Shown here piece after piece: positions 9,159 to 17,327 of a stretch of 64,000 bases of DNA. A model generated the notes under the pieces. It saw only the letters and a list, made by a program, of their open reading frames with translations, made no database searches and was not told where the DNA came from. Each line of letters begins with the position of its first letter. The first letter of the stretch is position 1. Source of the DNA: Paenibacillus anaericanus (GTDB lineage Bacteria > Bacillota > Bacilli > Paenibacillales > Paenibacillaceae); assembly GCF_003994475.1 (NCBI RefSeq), contig NZ_RZNY01000004.1, positions 124,001 to 188,000 of the forward strand, given 5' to 3'. A program made the translations under genes and the position numbers.

Positions 9159-9848
9159 TCAAAACGGAGCTCCCCTTCTCTTCGTTTGTTTTAAATAGAT
9201 CCGTACGTTTTCATTTTCGTTAACTGTTGCTAACATCACATCGCTGATATCCGCGTTTGTGCGTGCTAATTTGATATTAAGCCATTCAAGATCTTTTCCA
9301 ATTTCCCGAAGAAGAGACATATCGATTATTCCATCTATGATGATCGGCCTTGAGATAGAAAATGGTTGGGTTTTTAATTTCATATCTGCCGGAGTAACCG
9401 GTTGGTATTGAGTATCCATGAACACGGATATTGTTCCACCTGGCTCCCAAACTGCAAGGGATACCTTTTGTATGTCCTCTACTTTTTCCTTTCTAAGCTC
9501 AGAGAATAAAAAATCAATAGATATCCTTGCTTTAGATAGGTTATCAAACTGAATGAGTCCGTTTTTGATGAGAGTAATAGGTAATGGATCAAGATATCGT
9601 TTGAAAATTGGAATTTTCAGACTCAACCACGTCGCTGTTACATATAACACGATTAGTACAATGGTAGTGATCATGGATCCTTTTAATCCTAATTCCTCAT
9701 CGGAAAGAGGGTGAGCTATAATATTTCCAAGGGTCAACGCTATAATGAAGTCGAGAAACCTTAATTGAGAAATGGAACGCTGCCCCATCAGTTTAGCTAC
9801 AAGGAGTAAAAAGACAAAACCAACAATGCCTCTTAAGATCCATTCCAT
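9159..9848 (-). CDS. DUF421 (YetF-like) membrane protein
   Basis: About 230 residues starting MEWILRGIVGFVFLLLVAKL. Two or three membrane helices are followed by the conserved MGQRSISQLRFLDFIIALTL block and a cytoplasmic alpha/beta domain, which is DUF421 (YetF/YcaP). A TTG at 9893 in the same frame has GGAAGGG directly against it; I prefer the ATG at 9848 because the family normally begins at this helix. Function is not established; YetF-type proteins in bacilli are tied to the membrane and spores. It is a single gene with divergent metallophosphoesterase gene upstream. Confidence 0.8.
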   Translation of the reverse strand: MEWILRGIVGFVFLLLVAKLMGQRSISQLRFLDFIIALTLGNIIAHPLSDEELGLKGSMITTIVLIVLYVTATWLSLKIPIFKRYLDPLPITLIKNGLIQFDNLSKARISIDFLFSELRKEKVEDIQKVSLAVWEPGGTISVFMDTQYQPVTPADMKLKTQPFSISRPIIIDGIIDMSLLREIGKDLEWLNIKLARTNADISDVMLATVNENENVRIYLKQTKRRGAPF

Positions 9849-10106
9849 GTTTGTTAACGATTCTTTACTTTCGAAAAAATCCAATCTTTTCAACCCTTCC
9901 CCAAAAATCCAAAAGTTATAAAATAGGATTCCCTCTTATTCCAAACTCTATTCACAATCCCCCTTTAGTTACTAGCTTAAAAGTCTTCTGAATACTTGTT
10001 CGATCATATTGATAGCGGTTTAGAGACTTAGTATCTCTTTTATTATGGTACGATTCTCTCCTATGGATTATAATGTGTTATCTGATGTAACTAGTTAGAT
10101 TACAAG

Positions 10107-10115
10107 TGATATAAT
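10107..10115 (+). promoter_or_regulatory. Extended -10 promoter element
   Basis: TGATATAAT (10107-10115) matches the TGnTATAAT extended -10 exactly. It lies 45 bp before the metallophosphoesterase start. No good -35 box is seen, as is common for extended -10 promoters. Confidence 0.5.
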
Positions 10116-10159
10116 GGTACATAAGTAATGCTAAAGACATACTTTTTTTGGAGGTCATT

Positions 10160-11491
10160 ATGAAAGTGAAATTTATAACAACCATGTTATTATCCCTCTC
10201 TTTTCTTGCTATAACTGGTTGCAACAACGATAGGAACCCAGCTGATTTAACGCAGTCCAAAGGATCGCGGGAATTAGATCTATTTGTAGCGACAGACCTC
10301 CACTATTTGAACCCTGACCTGCACGATAATGGGCAAGCCTTTCAGGACTATATTAAGAATGGAGATTCCAAATTACTCAATTATTCAGATCAATTGGCCG
10401 ATTCCTTTGTAAATGATGTCATCCATGCGAAGCCAGATGTCGTCATTCTCAGCGGCGATTTAACAAACAATGGTGAAAAGAAGAGTCATCTTGAGTTAGC
10501 AAATAAACTTAAACGAATTGAAGACGCAGGAACAAGCGTATATGTCATTCCAGGCAATCATGATATTTTGAATCCGTGGGCACGGAGTTTTAAAACAGAT
10601 GGTCAGTACGTAACAGACTATATAACCCCTAAGGAATTCACATCCATTTACGAAAACTTTGGGTATGAGGAAGCGATATCCAGAGATCCTGATTCACTTA
10701 GCTATATCGCGCAAATATCTGATGATTTATGGCTGTTAATGCTGGATACTAGCAAATATGACAACAACGTGATCATGAAAATCCCCCAAACAGACGGCGA
10801 AGTTTCCAAGGAAACGCTGGCGTGGATTGAAACAAACAGCCAACTAGCAAAGGATAAAAATGCTAATATAATCACCGTCATGCACCATAACTTGATTGAT
10901 CATAGTGACATTTCAAGTGCAGGGTTCACATTAAATAATGCCGATGAGGTACTTGATGTCCTTGTAAAGTCTAATCTATCTCTAGTGTTATCAGGTCATA
11001 TTCACATCCAGGATATTCAGTCTGAGCAGAATGTCTATGATATCGCTACAAGCGCCTTTACTGTTTATCCACACCAGTATGGGGTCCTTCATTACTCCCC
11101 TGACGAGGCGGCTGTAGAGTATCAGACAAAACAAGTAGATGTGGAAAAATGGAGTGCGGAAGTAGGAATTAATAATCAGGATTTACTCCACTTTAACTCG
11201 TACGCCAAAGATTTCTTTTATGAAGATTCCTATAGAAAAGCATATAAAGCTCTAGGTGACCAAGGGTATACTGAAGCTGAGAAAACAGAAATGGCCAAAT
11301 CCATGGCAGAGCTGAATCTATTATATTTCTCGGGTAACGCGAGTAAAATTGGAGAATCAATCAAAAATTCAGAGGGTGTAGAACTATGGAAAAAAGCAAA
11401 TTCACAGTTCCTGAAAAGTTATGTGCTAAGTATGCTTAATAGTGACAAAGAGAACACGCAGCTTAAGTTATCGCTTGACCCTTCTAATTAG
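10160..11491 (+). CDS. Lipoprotein metallophosphoesterase
   Basis: 443 residues from the ATG at 10160, with GGAGG 5 nt upstream. A signal peptide ends in a lipobox with C21 (AITGC), so the protein is anchored outside the cell. Calcineurin-like metal motifs follow in order: D46-x-H48 (ATDLH), GDLTNNG around 99-105, GNHD at 132-135, MHHN and SGHIHIQ. A C-terminal helical region of about 130 residues follows. The layout and length resemble the Listeria Lmo2642-type cyclic-nucleotide phosphodiesterase, so it may hydrolyse extracellular cyclic nucleotides or phosphodiesters (inference). It is followed by an alpha/beta hydrolase gene 77 bp downstream. Confidence 0.85.
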   Translation: MKVKFITTMLLSLSFLAITGCNNDRNPADLTQSKGSRELDLFVATDLHYLNPDLHDNGQAFQDYIKNGDSKLLNYSDQLADSFVNDVIHAKPDVVILSGDLTNNGEKKSHLELANKLKRIEDAGTSVYVIPGNHDILNPWARSFKTDGQYVTDYITPKEFTSIYENFGYEEAISRDPDSLSYIAQISDDLWLLMLDTSKYDNNVIMKIPQTDGEVSKETLAWIETNSQLAKDKNANIITVMHHNLIDHSDISSAGFTLNNADEVLDVLVKSNLSLVLSGHIHIQDIQSEQNVYDIATSAFTVYPHQYGVLHYSPDEAAVEYQTKQVDVEKWSAEVGINNQDLLHFNSYAKDFFYEDSYRKAYKALGDQGYTEAEKTEMAKSMAELNLLYFSGNASKIGESIKNSEGVELWKKANSQFLKSYVLSMLNSDKENTQLKLSLDPSN

Positions 11492-11507
11492 AATCTAGTA
11501 ACTTTTA

Positions 11508-11541
11508 TTGTTACTCTATGTGGAATTTGTTACTATATAAT
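11508..11541 (+). promoter_or_regulatory. Possible promoter of the alpha/beta hydrolase gene
   Basis: TTGTTA (11508-11513) is 17 bp from TACTAT (11531-11536). A consensus TATAAT also occurs at 11536-11541 but at a poor distance. The site lies between two same-direction genes. Confidence 0.35.
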
Positions 11542-11568
11542 GATTGAATTCATACTATTAATCAAAGG

Positions 11569-12504
11569 GTGTTCATCATAATTATTTCAATAATTGTACT
11601 GTTACTAATCATTATTGGGTCAGCCAGCTTTTACTTCTATCATGTAGCTATTGCTAGTGCGGATAAGGCTTTCCTAGATGGCAATCCAGATCTAGCAGCT
11701 GGTTCGGATGTAGGGCAACCACTAGAAGACACTAGTGCATGGTGGACTGAACAAGCTTTTGAAGATTGGAGCATAACATCGGGTGATGGGCTTCAGCTTC
11801 ATGCGTATTATCTGGAAGCTAAGCAGCCGACAGATCGGACCGTCATACTTGCCCACGGATACTCTGGGCTACCTGAACAAATGAGCGGATATACTAAAAT
11901 GTACCGAGATGTGCTAGGTTATAACGTACTTCTTCCAGACGCCCGCGGACATGGGAAAAGCGAAGGAAATTATATCGGATTCGGTTGGCCAGAACGTAAG
12001 GATTACGTCAAATGGATCAATAAAGTCATCGAACATACAGGTAACGATTCACAAATCGTACTTCATGGCGTGTCCATGGGAGGAGCGACAGTCATGATGA
12101 CTAGTGGTGAAAACCTCCCTCCCAACGTTAAGGCGATTGTCGAAGATTGCGGTTATACTTCAGTTACAGATGAACTAAGCTACCAATTGAAACGTATGTA
12201 TCATCTACCATCGTTCCCGATCGTTCAATTAACCAGTTTATTAACCAAAATTCGGGCGGGTTATACCTTTAACGAAGCTTCTGCCCTTGATCAAATCAAA
12301 AAATCTAAAACACCGATCCTATTCATACATGGCGACTCCGATCTATTCGTCCCATCCGAAATGGTGTATACACTATATGAGAACGGTCCAACGGACAAGA
12401 AGTTATTTGTCGTACCAGGAGCAGGCCACGGCAAGGCCAGACGAGTTGACCCCGTAGGCTATGATCGTGAAGTAACCCAATTTATAGGAAACTATGTGAA
12501 GTAG
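11569..12504 (+). CDS. Membrane-anchored alpha/beta hydrolase (YqkD-like)
   Basis: 311 residues. A single hydrophobic N-terminal helix (residues 2-25) anchors an alpha/beta hydrolase. The oxyanion strand is ILAHGYSG; DARGHGKSEG follows; the nucleophile is S169 in HGVSMGG; the acid is probably in HGDSD and the histidine in GAGHG. This matches serine hydrolases such as B. subtilis YqkD, whose substrate is unknown. The GTG start at 11569 is close to its AAAGGG site, so the exact start is uncertain. It is terminated just downstream. Confidence 0.82.
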   Translation: MFIIIISIIVLLLIIIGSASFYFYHVAIASADKAFLDGNPDLAAGSDVGQPLEDTSAWWTEQAFEDWSITSGDGLQLHAYYLEAKQPTDRTVILAHGYSGLPEQMSGYTKMYRDVLGYNVLLPDARGHGKSEGNYIGFGWPERKDYVKWINKVIEHTGNDSQIVLHGVSMGGATVMMTSGENLPPNVKAIVEDCGYTSVTDELSYQLKRMYHLPSFPIVQLTSLLTKIRAGYTFNEASALDQIKKSKTPILFIHGDSDLFVPSEMVYTLYENGPTDKKLFVVPGAGHGKARRVDPVGYDREVTQFIGNYVK

Positions 12505-12515
12505 ATCTAGAAGTT

Positions 12516-12557
12516 AAGGAACTGTGCTGAGTGGAAATTAACAGCACAGTTCCTTTT
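12516..12557 (+). terminator. Intrinsic terminator
   Basis: Perfect 14-bp arms AAGGAACTGTGCTG and CAGCACAGTTCCTT followed by TTTTG, 11 bp after the hydrolase stop. Confidence 0.9.
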
Positions 12558-12578
12558 GTAGTTTAAACCTTAATATAC

Positions 12579-12647
12579 TTACTGCTTCGCTCTTTCCGTG
12601 AGCATTTTAACGAGCTCTGCTTCAGCCCAAGTCCGAAACAATGTCAT
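12579..12647 (-). pseudogene. Possible 3' remnant of a lost gene (22 codons)
   Basis: A short minus-strand frame reads LFRTWAEAELVKMLTERAKQ before a TAA stop. It looks like an amphipathic C-terminal helix, but there is no ribosome binding site and it begins 6 bp after the phosphodiesterase stop. It could equally be chance. Family unknown. Confidence 0.2.
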
Positions 12648-12653
12648 TAATCG

Positions 12654-14252
12654 CTATTTAGTTAGAAGCTTAAGCAGAAATGATTTTAAATCAATGATCC
12701 GCAAGTATTGCGGCTTTTGATCAGTTCCACTAACGATAAGGGGAATCAGCGATTCCGATTGTCCTAGAGATCCATGACCCCCACCTCCTTTGTGTGTTGG
12801 TGAGTTTCTGTCTGCCAGTTCATAACCAGGCTTTGCGGTGACAACTAAAAACTCTCCGGGGTGAGAATGTAAAGCTCCGGATAACCGTTGCAATACATCA
12901 GGGTACTGACCATAGTTCAATGTATGATGCTGAGAGTCTATTTTCAAATCCAACACCTCTGCATCTTGTTCGATCACCCATTTTTGTTGATAAGGATCGA
13001 TCAGCTTTCCATTGGTTTTAAATCTGATTTCTTTGGAGGTTTTACCTTGAATGGCGTAAATCCACTCCTGTTCTTTCCATGCAATGAAATCGATGCGAGG
13101 TTCTTCTTTTAATAAATACGCAATGTCTTTTAGCTTATCCGCTTTAAGTTTATAGACATAAGCCATGGTTTCATTGACGGCGAGAACGATTTCCGTTTCG
13201 TCTGTTATTGATTCGCCCTGACGCAACAATTTATAGTCGTTGAATAAGGAAGGCAAATCGATAACCGGGTTATCTCGGGCAGGCAAGATTTGTGTCATTC
13301 CACTATCTCCAACGATAATAAAAATCGCTTGGTTCAAAGCCTCTTCCGGGGAGCCAAAACTTTGTAATAAAGATTGAAGTTGTCTATCTAATTCCTTCAT
13401 TCCATTTTGATTTGAAGGGCCATTTTTATGAATTTTTTGATCTAAATCAGGTAGATAAACATATAAAAAATCGGGTAACTTGTTTTCTTTCACCAAATAA
13501 TTGACAGTTGATATAGAAAATTGATTATTTAAACCCATACGGTCGGTTAAACCGTCAGGCAACTTTTTTATACCTTCTAGCGGATCGGATAATGAACCCA
13601 GCGCTAAATAATCTGGTCCTTTTACAGGAATCGTTTTTGGTAAAGAAGTAGGAACTTGTATCCAGGGTGGAATGGTTAAAGTATGATCTACGGTACCCCG
13701 ATAAATCAAACCGTTAATACTACCGGATTTCATCCCGCGTCGGGCCAAGTCCTCGTAGATGGTGGGAAGTTGTTGGTTTAAGTGACTGCCGTTCAAGTTG
13801 ACTAACGCATCAAACAATACCGGGTCTACTCCATGTTTGATGACCTCCATCGGTCCAGTTCCATAATTGATGAGTTTCTTTTCTTTTGTCGAATACCATG
13901 TCAAACCAGGCACACGATGACCATCCGGATATCTTCCCGTTAGTAGAGAACTATCAATCGTCACGGACATGGTAGGAAAAGAACTGACCATATCCTTAGA
14001 ATATTGGCCATGTTCGATCAGAAACTGTATGGTAGGAAGTTCTTTTTGCGCTATACCTTTATCAATAGCTTGAGCCATTAAAGAATCGACCACAAGTAAG
14101 ATGACTTTCTTTTTATCTTCACCGTTTATGGATTTTACTCTAACTAAATCTTGTTCTTTATGTGTTATTTCCTGTCTTTGGCATCCAAATACCACAATCA
14201 GTATCATCAGCAGAAACAGACCCATTTTTTTCGTATGAATGAAGATCACCAA
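12654..14252 (-). CDS. Lipoprotein, alkaline phosphatase superfamily phosphodiesterase
   Basis: 532 residues with a signal peptide and lipobox cysteine C24 (VVFGC). The fold is the type I phosphodiesterase/nucleotide pyrophosphatase branch: metal residue D56 in LLVVDSL, probable nucleophile T94 in SFPTMS, then GRYPDGHRVPG, LPDLDQKIHKNG, VGDSGMTQI and the HKGGGGHGSLG metal-histidine block. It should hydrolyse phosphomonoesters or diesters at the cell surface; substrate unknown. The start at 14252 is GTG with a weak AGG site; an ATG at 14225 has none. No partner gene is adjacent. Confidence 0.85.
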   Translation of the reverse strand: MVIFIHTKKMGLFLLMILIVVFGCQRQEITHKEQDLVRVKSINGEDKKKVILLVVDSLMAQAIDKGIAQKELPTIQFLIEHGQYSKDMVSSFPTMSVTIDSSLLTGRYPDGHRVPGLTWYSTKEKKLINYGTGPMEVIKHGVDPVLFDALVNLNGSHLNQQLPTIYEDLARRGMKSGSINGLIYRGTVDHTLTIPPWIQVPTSLPKTIPVKGPDYLALGSLSDPLEGIKKLPDGLTDRMGLNNQFSISTVNYLVKENKLPDFLYVYLPDLDQKIHKNGPSNQNGMKELDRQLQSLLQSFGSPEEALNQAIFIIVGDSGMTQILPARDNPVIDLPSLFNDYKLLRQGESITDETEIVLAVNETMAYVYKLKADKLKDIAYLLKEEPRIDFIAWKEQEWIYAIQGKTSKEIRFKTNGKLIDPYQQKWVIEQDAEVLDLKIDSQHHTLNYGQYPDVLQRLSGALHSHPGEFLVVTAKPGYELADRNSPTHKGGGGHGSLGQSESLIPLIVSGTDQKPQYLRIIDLKSFLLKLLTK

Positions 14253-14416
14253 CCTAATCCATAAAGTGCTTAATATGTATATGCTGTTCCATTATCCACT
14301 TTTTATACAGAAATATCATTGAATAACGAGGAGTACATTAGTATTACAACAACGAACGCTTTCAACAATAATTAATCTACCTGTACCCAATAGACTTATT
14401 GGCAATAAGAAACCAC

Positions 14417-14460
14417 GTCAAAAAGCCTTACTACTTTCTATAGTAATAAGGCTTTTTGAC
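14417..14460. terminator. Bidirectional intrinsic terminator
   Basis: Perfect arms GTCAAAAAGCCTTA (14417-14430) and TAAGGCTTTTTGAC (14447-14460). It lies 13 bp after the yoaP stop and gives a T-run in both directions. Confidence 0.85.
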
Positions 14461-14473
14461 TATGCTTTTTGAC

Positions 14474-15229
14474 TTATTTCAAGTTATGAAGTAGCTTTTC
14501 AAATTTATTGGGACTCATTATCTCATGCGTTAGAAATTTACCATTATTAAACATACTAAACGTAGTCCAAATGGCTGGTCCCTGCTGTGCTTCTTCTCTT
14601 GTTCTCAAATGATGAGTATGAAAGGCAACTCCTTTTTCACTGGCAACTCCCCTTAGATCCTCCAAAATTCCAACCGCAAAAGGACATTGAGCAGTGTAAT
14701 ATACATGAATTCCTTCTCCTGCAGCAACAGCATTCTTTACTGAACTTTTAAAAGCAGGCAGCGGAGCCTGTTCGTTCCACTTTAGAGCAACCAACTCATA
14801 ATAAGGCTCTGCTCGATCCACAACTTGAAAACCCAGATGCTCAAAATACGGTTTATCACTCAAATAAGGCATCTTTTTCTTACCTACGATATGTACAATT
14901 CCATCCATTCCTTGCGCCATCGCGTCCTCTTTGCACTTTTCTAACAACTGTTTTCCATGTCCGTTATCCTTGTATCTACCAGAGACCCATAGACAATTTA
15001 TGTACATATAATTAGGAGCATCTATAGGAATCCATGCTTTTTCTGCAGGCAAGTATTCAATAAATACCTTCGCACGCTCATTCAATCGATAGAAAACCAA
15101 TCCTTCTTCCATACGTTCACATAACCATTGCTTCTTCTCTAGAACGGCATGTTCATATTGTTTTGCTCCCAATGCACAGCAAATATGTTCATGATCGATG
15201 TTCTCTCTCGTTATGTGCATATATTCCAT
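14474..15229 (-). CDS. yoaP: GNAT acetyltransferase with C-terminal YoaP domain
   Basis: 251 residues. An N-terminal GNAT domain carries the acetyl-CoA loop (VSGRYKDNGHGKQLLEKC). The C-terminal roughly 90 residues match the YoaP domain, a thioredoxin-like region with a CPF motif in YYTAQCPFAVGILEDL. B. subtilis YoaP has the same architecture; substrate unknown. The ATG at 15229 has GAGGG about 10 nt upstream; a GTG at 15238 is too close to it. A monocistronic gene. Confidence 0.85.
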   Translation of the reverse strand: MEYMHITRENIDHEHICCALGAKQYEHAVLEKKQWLCERMEEGLVFYRLNERAKVFIEYLPAEKAWIPIDAPNYMYINCLWVSGRYKDNGHGKQLLEKCKEDAMAQGMDGIVHIVGKKKMPYLSDKPYFEHLGFQVVDRAEPYYELVALKWNEQAPLPAFKSSVKNAVAAGEGIHVYYTAQCPFAVGILEDLRGVASEKGVAFHTHHLRTREEAQQGPAIWTTFSMFNNGKFLTHEIMSPNKFEKLLHNLK

Positions 15230-15295
15230 CTTTTTCACACCCTCATTATAGTAATTATAATAAAACTTATACTTAATCCTTATATTACAAAAAAA

Positions 15296-15320
15296 ACATC
15301 AAGCAACCCGCACCTGATGT
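15296..15320 (-). terminator. Intrinsic terminator of the PfkB kinase gene
   Basis: Arms ACATCA and TGATGT with a GC-rich centre, followed on the minus strand by eight or nine T. It lies about 90 bp after the kinase stop. Confidence 0.65.
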
Positions 15321-15410
15321 TATCTAATCGAATGGTTCTTATGTTCTTTTTTAATTATACACTATTTACCTTTACATTTATCATTTGCTTTACTTCATCG
15401 AATTCTAATA

Positions 15411-16400
15411 TTATTGATTCCATTCCACTACTTCATCATAGGTTGGTAATGCGGCAATGGCACCTACCTTCGTACACACGATCGCACCTACTTGATTTGC
15501 AAAATGAATCATGACTTTCCAATCCTCAAAGGTAAGATGCGCTATGCCCTGATTAGAGATTTGAGAGAGTTGTACAAGAACCGCGCCAACGAACGCATCA
15601 CCAGCACCTGTAGAATCAATAGATTTAATAGAGATACTAGGTATCGTAGCATGATCAGTCCCATTCGAGATCAACGTACCGTTCTTACTTAATGTTACTG
15701 CGATAACCTTCGCTCCCAGACGATGAAGTTCCGTTACGCCTACATTAAGATCCTCAGAGCCACTAATGAGCTGCAACTCTTCTTCGCTCACTTTTACAAA
15801 ATCAGCAAGAGAGATTCCCTTGGAAGCTAGATTGATGAATTCTTCCATCCTGTTACCCCATAGGCTACTTCTGTAGTTCGGATCGAAAGAAACAAACTGC
15901 TTCTCTTCACGGGCTTTGATCATGAAGTCAAAGTAAGCTTCTAAGTAATCTCCACCTAACATCGCCGTAGCTGAACCGAAATGAACGATGGCTGCTTCAC
16001 GCAGCTTAGCAAGAGGAAGATCTTGCGTTACAAAATTGCCATCCGCACCGCGATTAAACATAAAATCACGTTCACCATCACTTTGTAATGAAACGTAGGC
16101 CATTGTCGTAAGCGCCGATGTGTCTCGAACAATCAGATCTGTGTTTACTTTCACTCCATTTAAGGTCTGAATTAAGAAATCACCGAATGGATCACTACCC
16201 ACTTTACCGGCAAAAGCAGCAACTCCACCGAGGCGAGCAATCGCGGCCGCAACATTAGCTGGTGCGCCACCAGCTTGTTTAATAAAATGTGATCCTTCAG
16301 CCAAATTAACACCTATATCACTACAGAAGAAGTCTATTAACAATTCTCCGATACAAAGAATTTGTTGGTGTTCACGACGATCCTGCATCCCTTCAATCAA
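15411..16400 (-). CDS. PfkB-family sugar kinase (fructokinase-like)
   Basis: About 329 residues of the ribokinase fold: the N-terminal GELLIDFF and the QAGGAPANVAAAIARLGG signature bind the sugar, and the C-terminal DSTGAGDAF holds the anion hole and the catalytic aspartate. Length and motifs fit ScrK/CscK-type fructokinases, which convert fructose to fructose 6-phosphate with ATP. I prefer a TTG start at 16400 because AAGGGGG lies 8 nt upstream; an ATG at 16436 in the same frame has no site. No sugar uptake gene is next to it. Confidence 0.8.
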   Translation of the reverse strand: MIEGMQDRREHQQILCIGELLIDFFCSDIGVNLAEGSHFIKQAGGAPANVAAAIARLGGVAAFAGKVGSDPFGDFLIQTLNGVKVNTDLIVRDTSALTTMAYVSLQSDGERDFMFNRGADGNFVTQDLPLAKLREAAIVHFGSATAMLGGDYLEAYFDFMIKAREEKQFVSFDPNYRSSLWGNRMEEFINLASKGISLADFVKVSEEELQLISGSEDLNVGVTELHRLGAKVIAVTLSKNGTLISNGTDHATIPSISIKSIDSTGAGDAFVGAVLVQLSQISNQGIAHLTFEDWKVMIHFANQVGAIVCTKVGAIAALPTYDEVVEWNQ

Positions 16401-16551
16401 CTTTAGTTCCCCCTTATCCCATGCTACAGAATCCATCTATGTTATGATTTCCAAATGTCTTTCAAATTCCAATACTTACATTCGCGAATAACGTTTGTAA
16501 TCTTTGCCGCGTGTGTGAGTCATTATTTATCCCCACGAGTAACTAAAAAAA

Positions 16552-16582
16552 GAGATCGGAGAATTTTTCAAACTCCAGTCCC
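16552..16582 (-). terminator. Weak terminator of the small wHTH gene
   Basis: Imperfect arms GAGATCGGAG and CTCCAGTCCC, followed on the minus strand by seven T. It lies 21 bp after the stop of the 60-residue gene. Confidence 0.5.
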
Positions 16583-16602
16583 TTTTTCTTCTACTATTAA
16601 GT

Positions 16603-16782
16603 TTATTGAACAGGCTCCCATTTACAACGAATTGGAGAAGTAATCGCTTCATCCTTCTTCAGTTCTTTGAATGCCTTATCAATTTCCTTGCGATCTAGTC
16701 CAGACAGTTGCTCCACTTCCCCTGCACTGACAGGCTTTCCTGCAGCTTTCATCGTTTCCAGAACCTTTTCCTTTACACTCAT
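16603..16782 (-). CDS. Small winged-helix-like regulator
   Basis: 59 residues: MSVKEKVLETMKAAGKPVSA, then a GEVEQLSGLDRKEIDKAFKE helix-turn-helix and a C-terminal CKWEP strand. This matches short stand-alone winged-helix proteins of bacilli and clostridia. GGAGG lies about 7 nt before the ATG at 16782; the GTG 9 bp upstream is inside that region. Target genes are unknown. Confidence 0.7.
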   Translation of the reverse strand: MSVKEKVLETMKAAGKPVSAGEVEQLSGLDRKEIDKAFKELKKDEAITSPIRCKWEPVQ

Positions 16783-16999
16783 AACTGTCACCTCCGTCCC
16801 ACTATTTTACATAATAGATTATCAAACATTCGTTCCCTAGCATAGTCTGTTCGAAAAATGTTCATTTTTGTGTTTTTATGGCTCAAAGTTTAGTTTTGAC
16901 ATCATTTTGGATAATTAAAGGGGGTGGAATAAACTGTTACCCATAGACTAAACACCTATTTTTCAAATTGAAACTTAATATCTTAGATAGAATCGATCT

Positions 17000-17027
17000 A
17001 GTTAACATAATATTAGTTATGTTAACA
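17000..17027 (+). repeat. dif-like palindromic site 1
   Basis: Left arm AGTTAACATAA, 6-bp centre TATTAG, right arm TTATGTTAACA. The 11-6-11 layout and the TTATGTTAA right arm match the XerD half of dif (E. coli TTATGTTAAAT). A second site with the same layout is at 20041-20068, next to a tyrosine recombinase gene. Confidence 0.6.
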
Positions 17028-17040
17028 ATTAGATATTCGC

Positions 17041-17081
17041 AGATTAAGATCATAATTAACATGATCTTGTCAAGTTAATCT
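17041..17081. repeat. Nested inverted repeat
   Basis: Outer arms AGATTAA/TTAATCT and inner arms AAGATCAT/ATGATCTT surround AATTAAC. It lies 14 bp from dif-like site 1 and repeats its TTAACAT word, so it may be an accessory protein-binding region. Confidence 0.5.
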
Positions 17082-17163
17082 TTTATCTACTCTCCAACTA
17101 TTTCAGATAATAAACGGATTAACCGGTTCTTTCTGCGATCACAAGGCGAGTTTCCTTCAGGAT

Positions 17164-17196
17164 ATCTAAATGCTTGGAAATCGCAAGCTTTTAGAT
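17164..17196. repeat. 13-bp inverted repeat
   Basis: ATCTAAATGCTTG and CAAGCTTTTAGAT pair with one mismatch around a 7-nt loop. No T-run follows, so it is not an obvious terminator. Confidence 0.5.
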
Positions 17197-17256
17197 AATA
17201 AAATTGTCAGGTATTCAAAAAATAAATCTCAAAAATTCCTCTCGATAAGAGAAAAA

Positions 17257-17272
17257 GCACCTCTACAGGTGC
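17257..17272 (-). terminator. Intrinsic terminator of glgA
   Basis: GCACCT/AGGTGC arms with a 4-nt loop, followed on the minus strand by TTTTTCTC. It lies 55 bp after the glgA stop. Confidence 0.75.
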
Positions 17273-17327
17273 CGTTATCATAACTTTAATGTTGTCTTTC
17301 TACTTTTAATTGGCCTCACTATACATG

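Larger units (their letters stand above)
16792..17250. other. Gene-free stretch with recombination-like palindromes
   Basis: No coding frame is convincing here. The stretch holds the first dif-like palindrome (17000-17027) and two longer inverted repeats (17041-17081 and 17164-17196), all in AT-rich DNA rich in TTAAC words. Confidence 0.7.

Noticed and set aside
11540..11581. Thirteen-codon leader peptide before the alpha/beta hydrolase
   Set aside because: An ATG-to-TAA frame (MIEFILLIKGCSS) exists but has no ribosome binding site; its ATG overlaps a TATAAT-like box.
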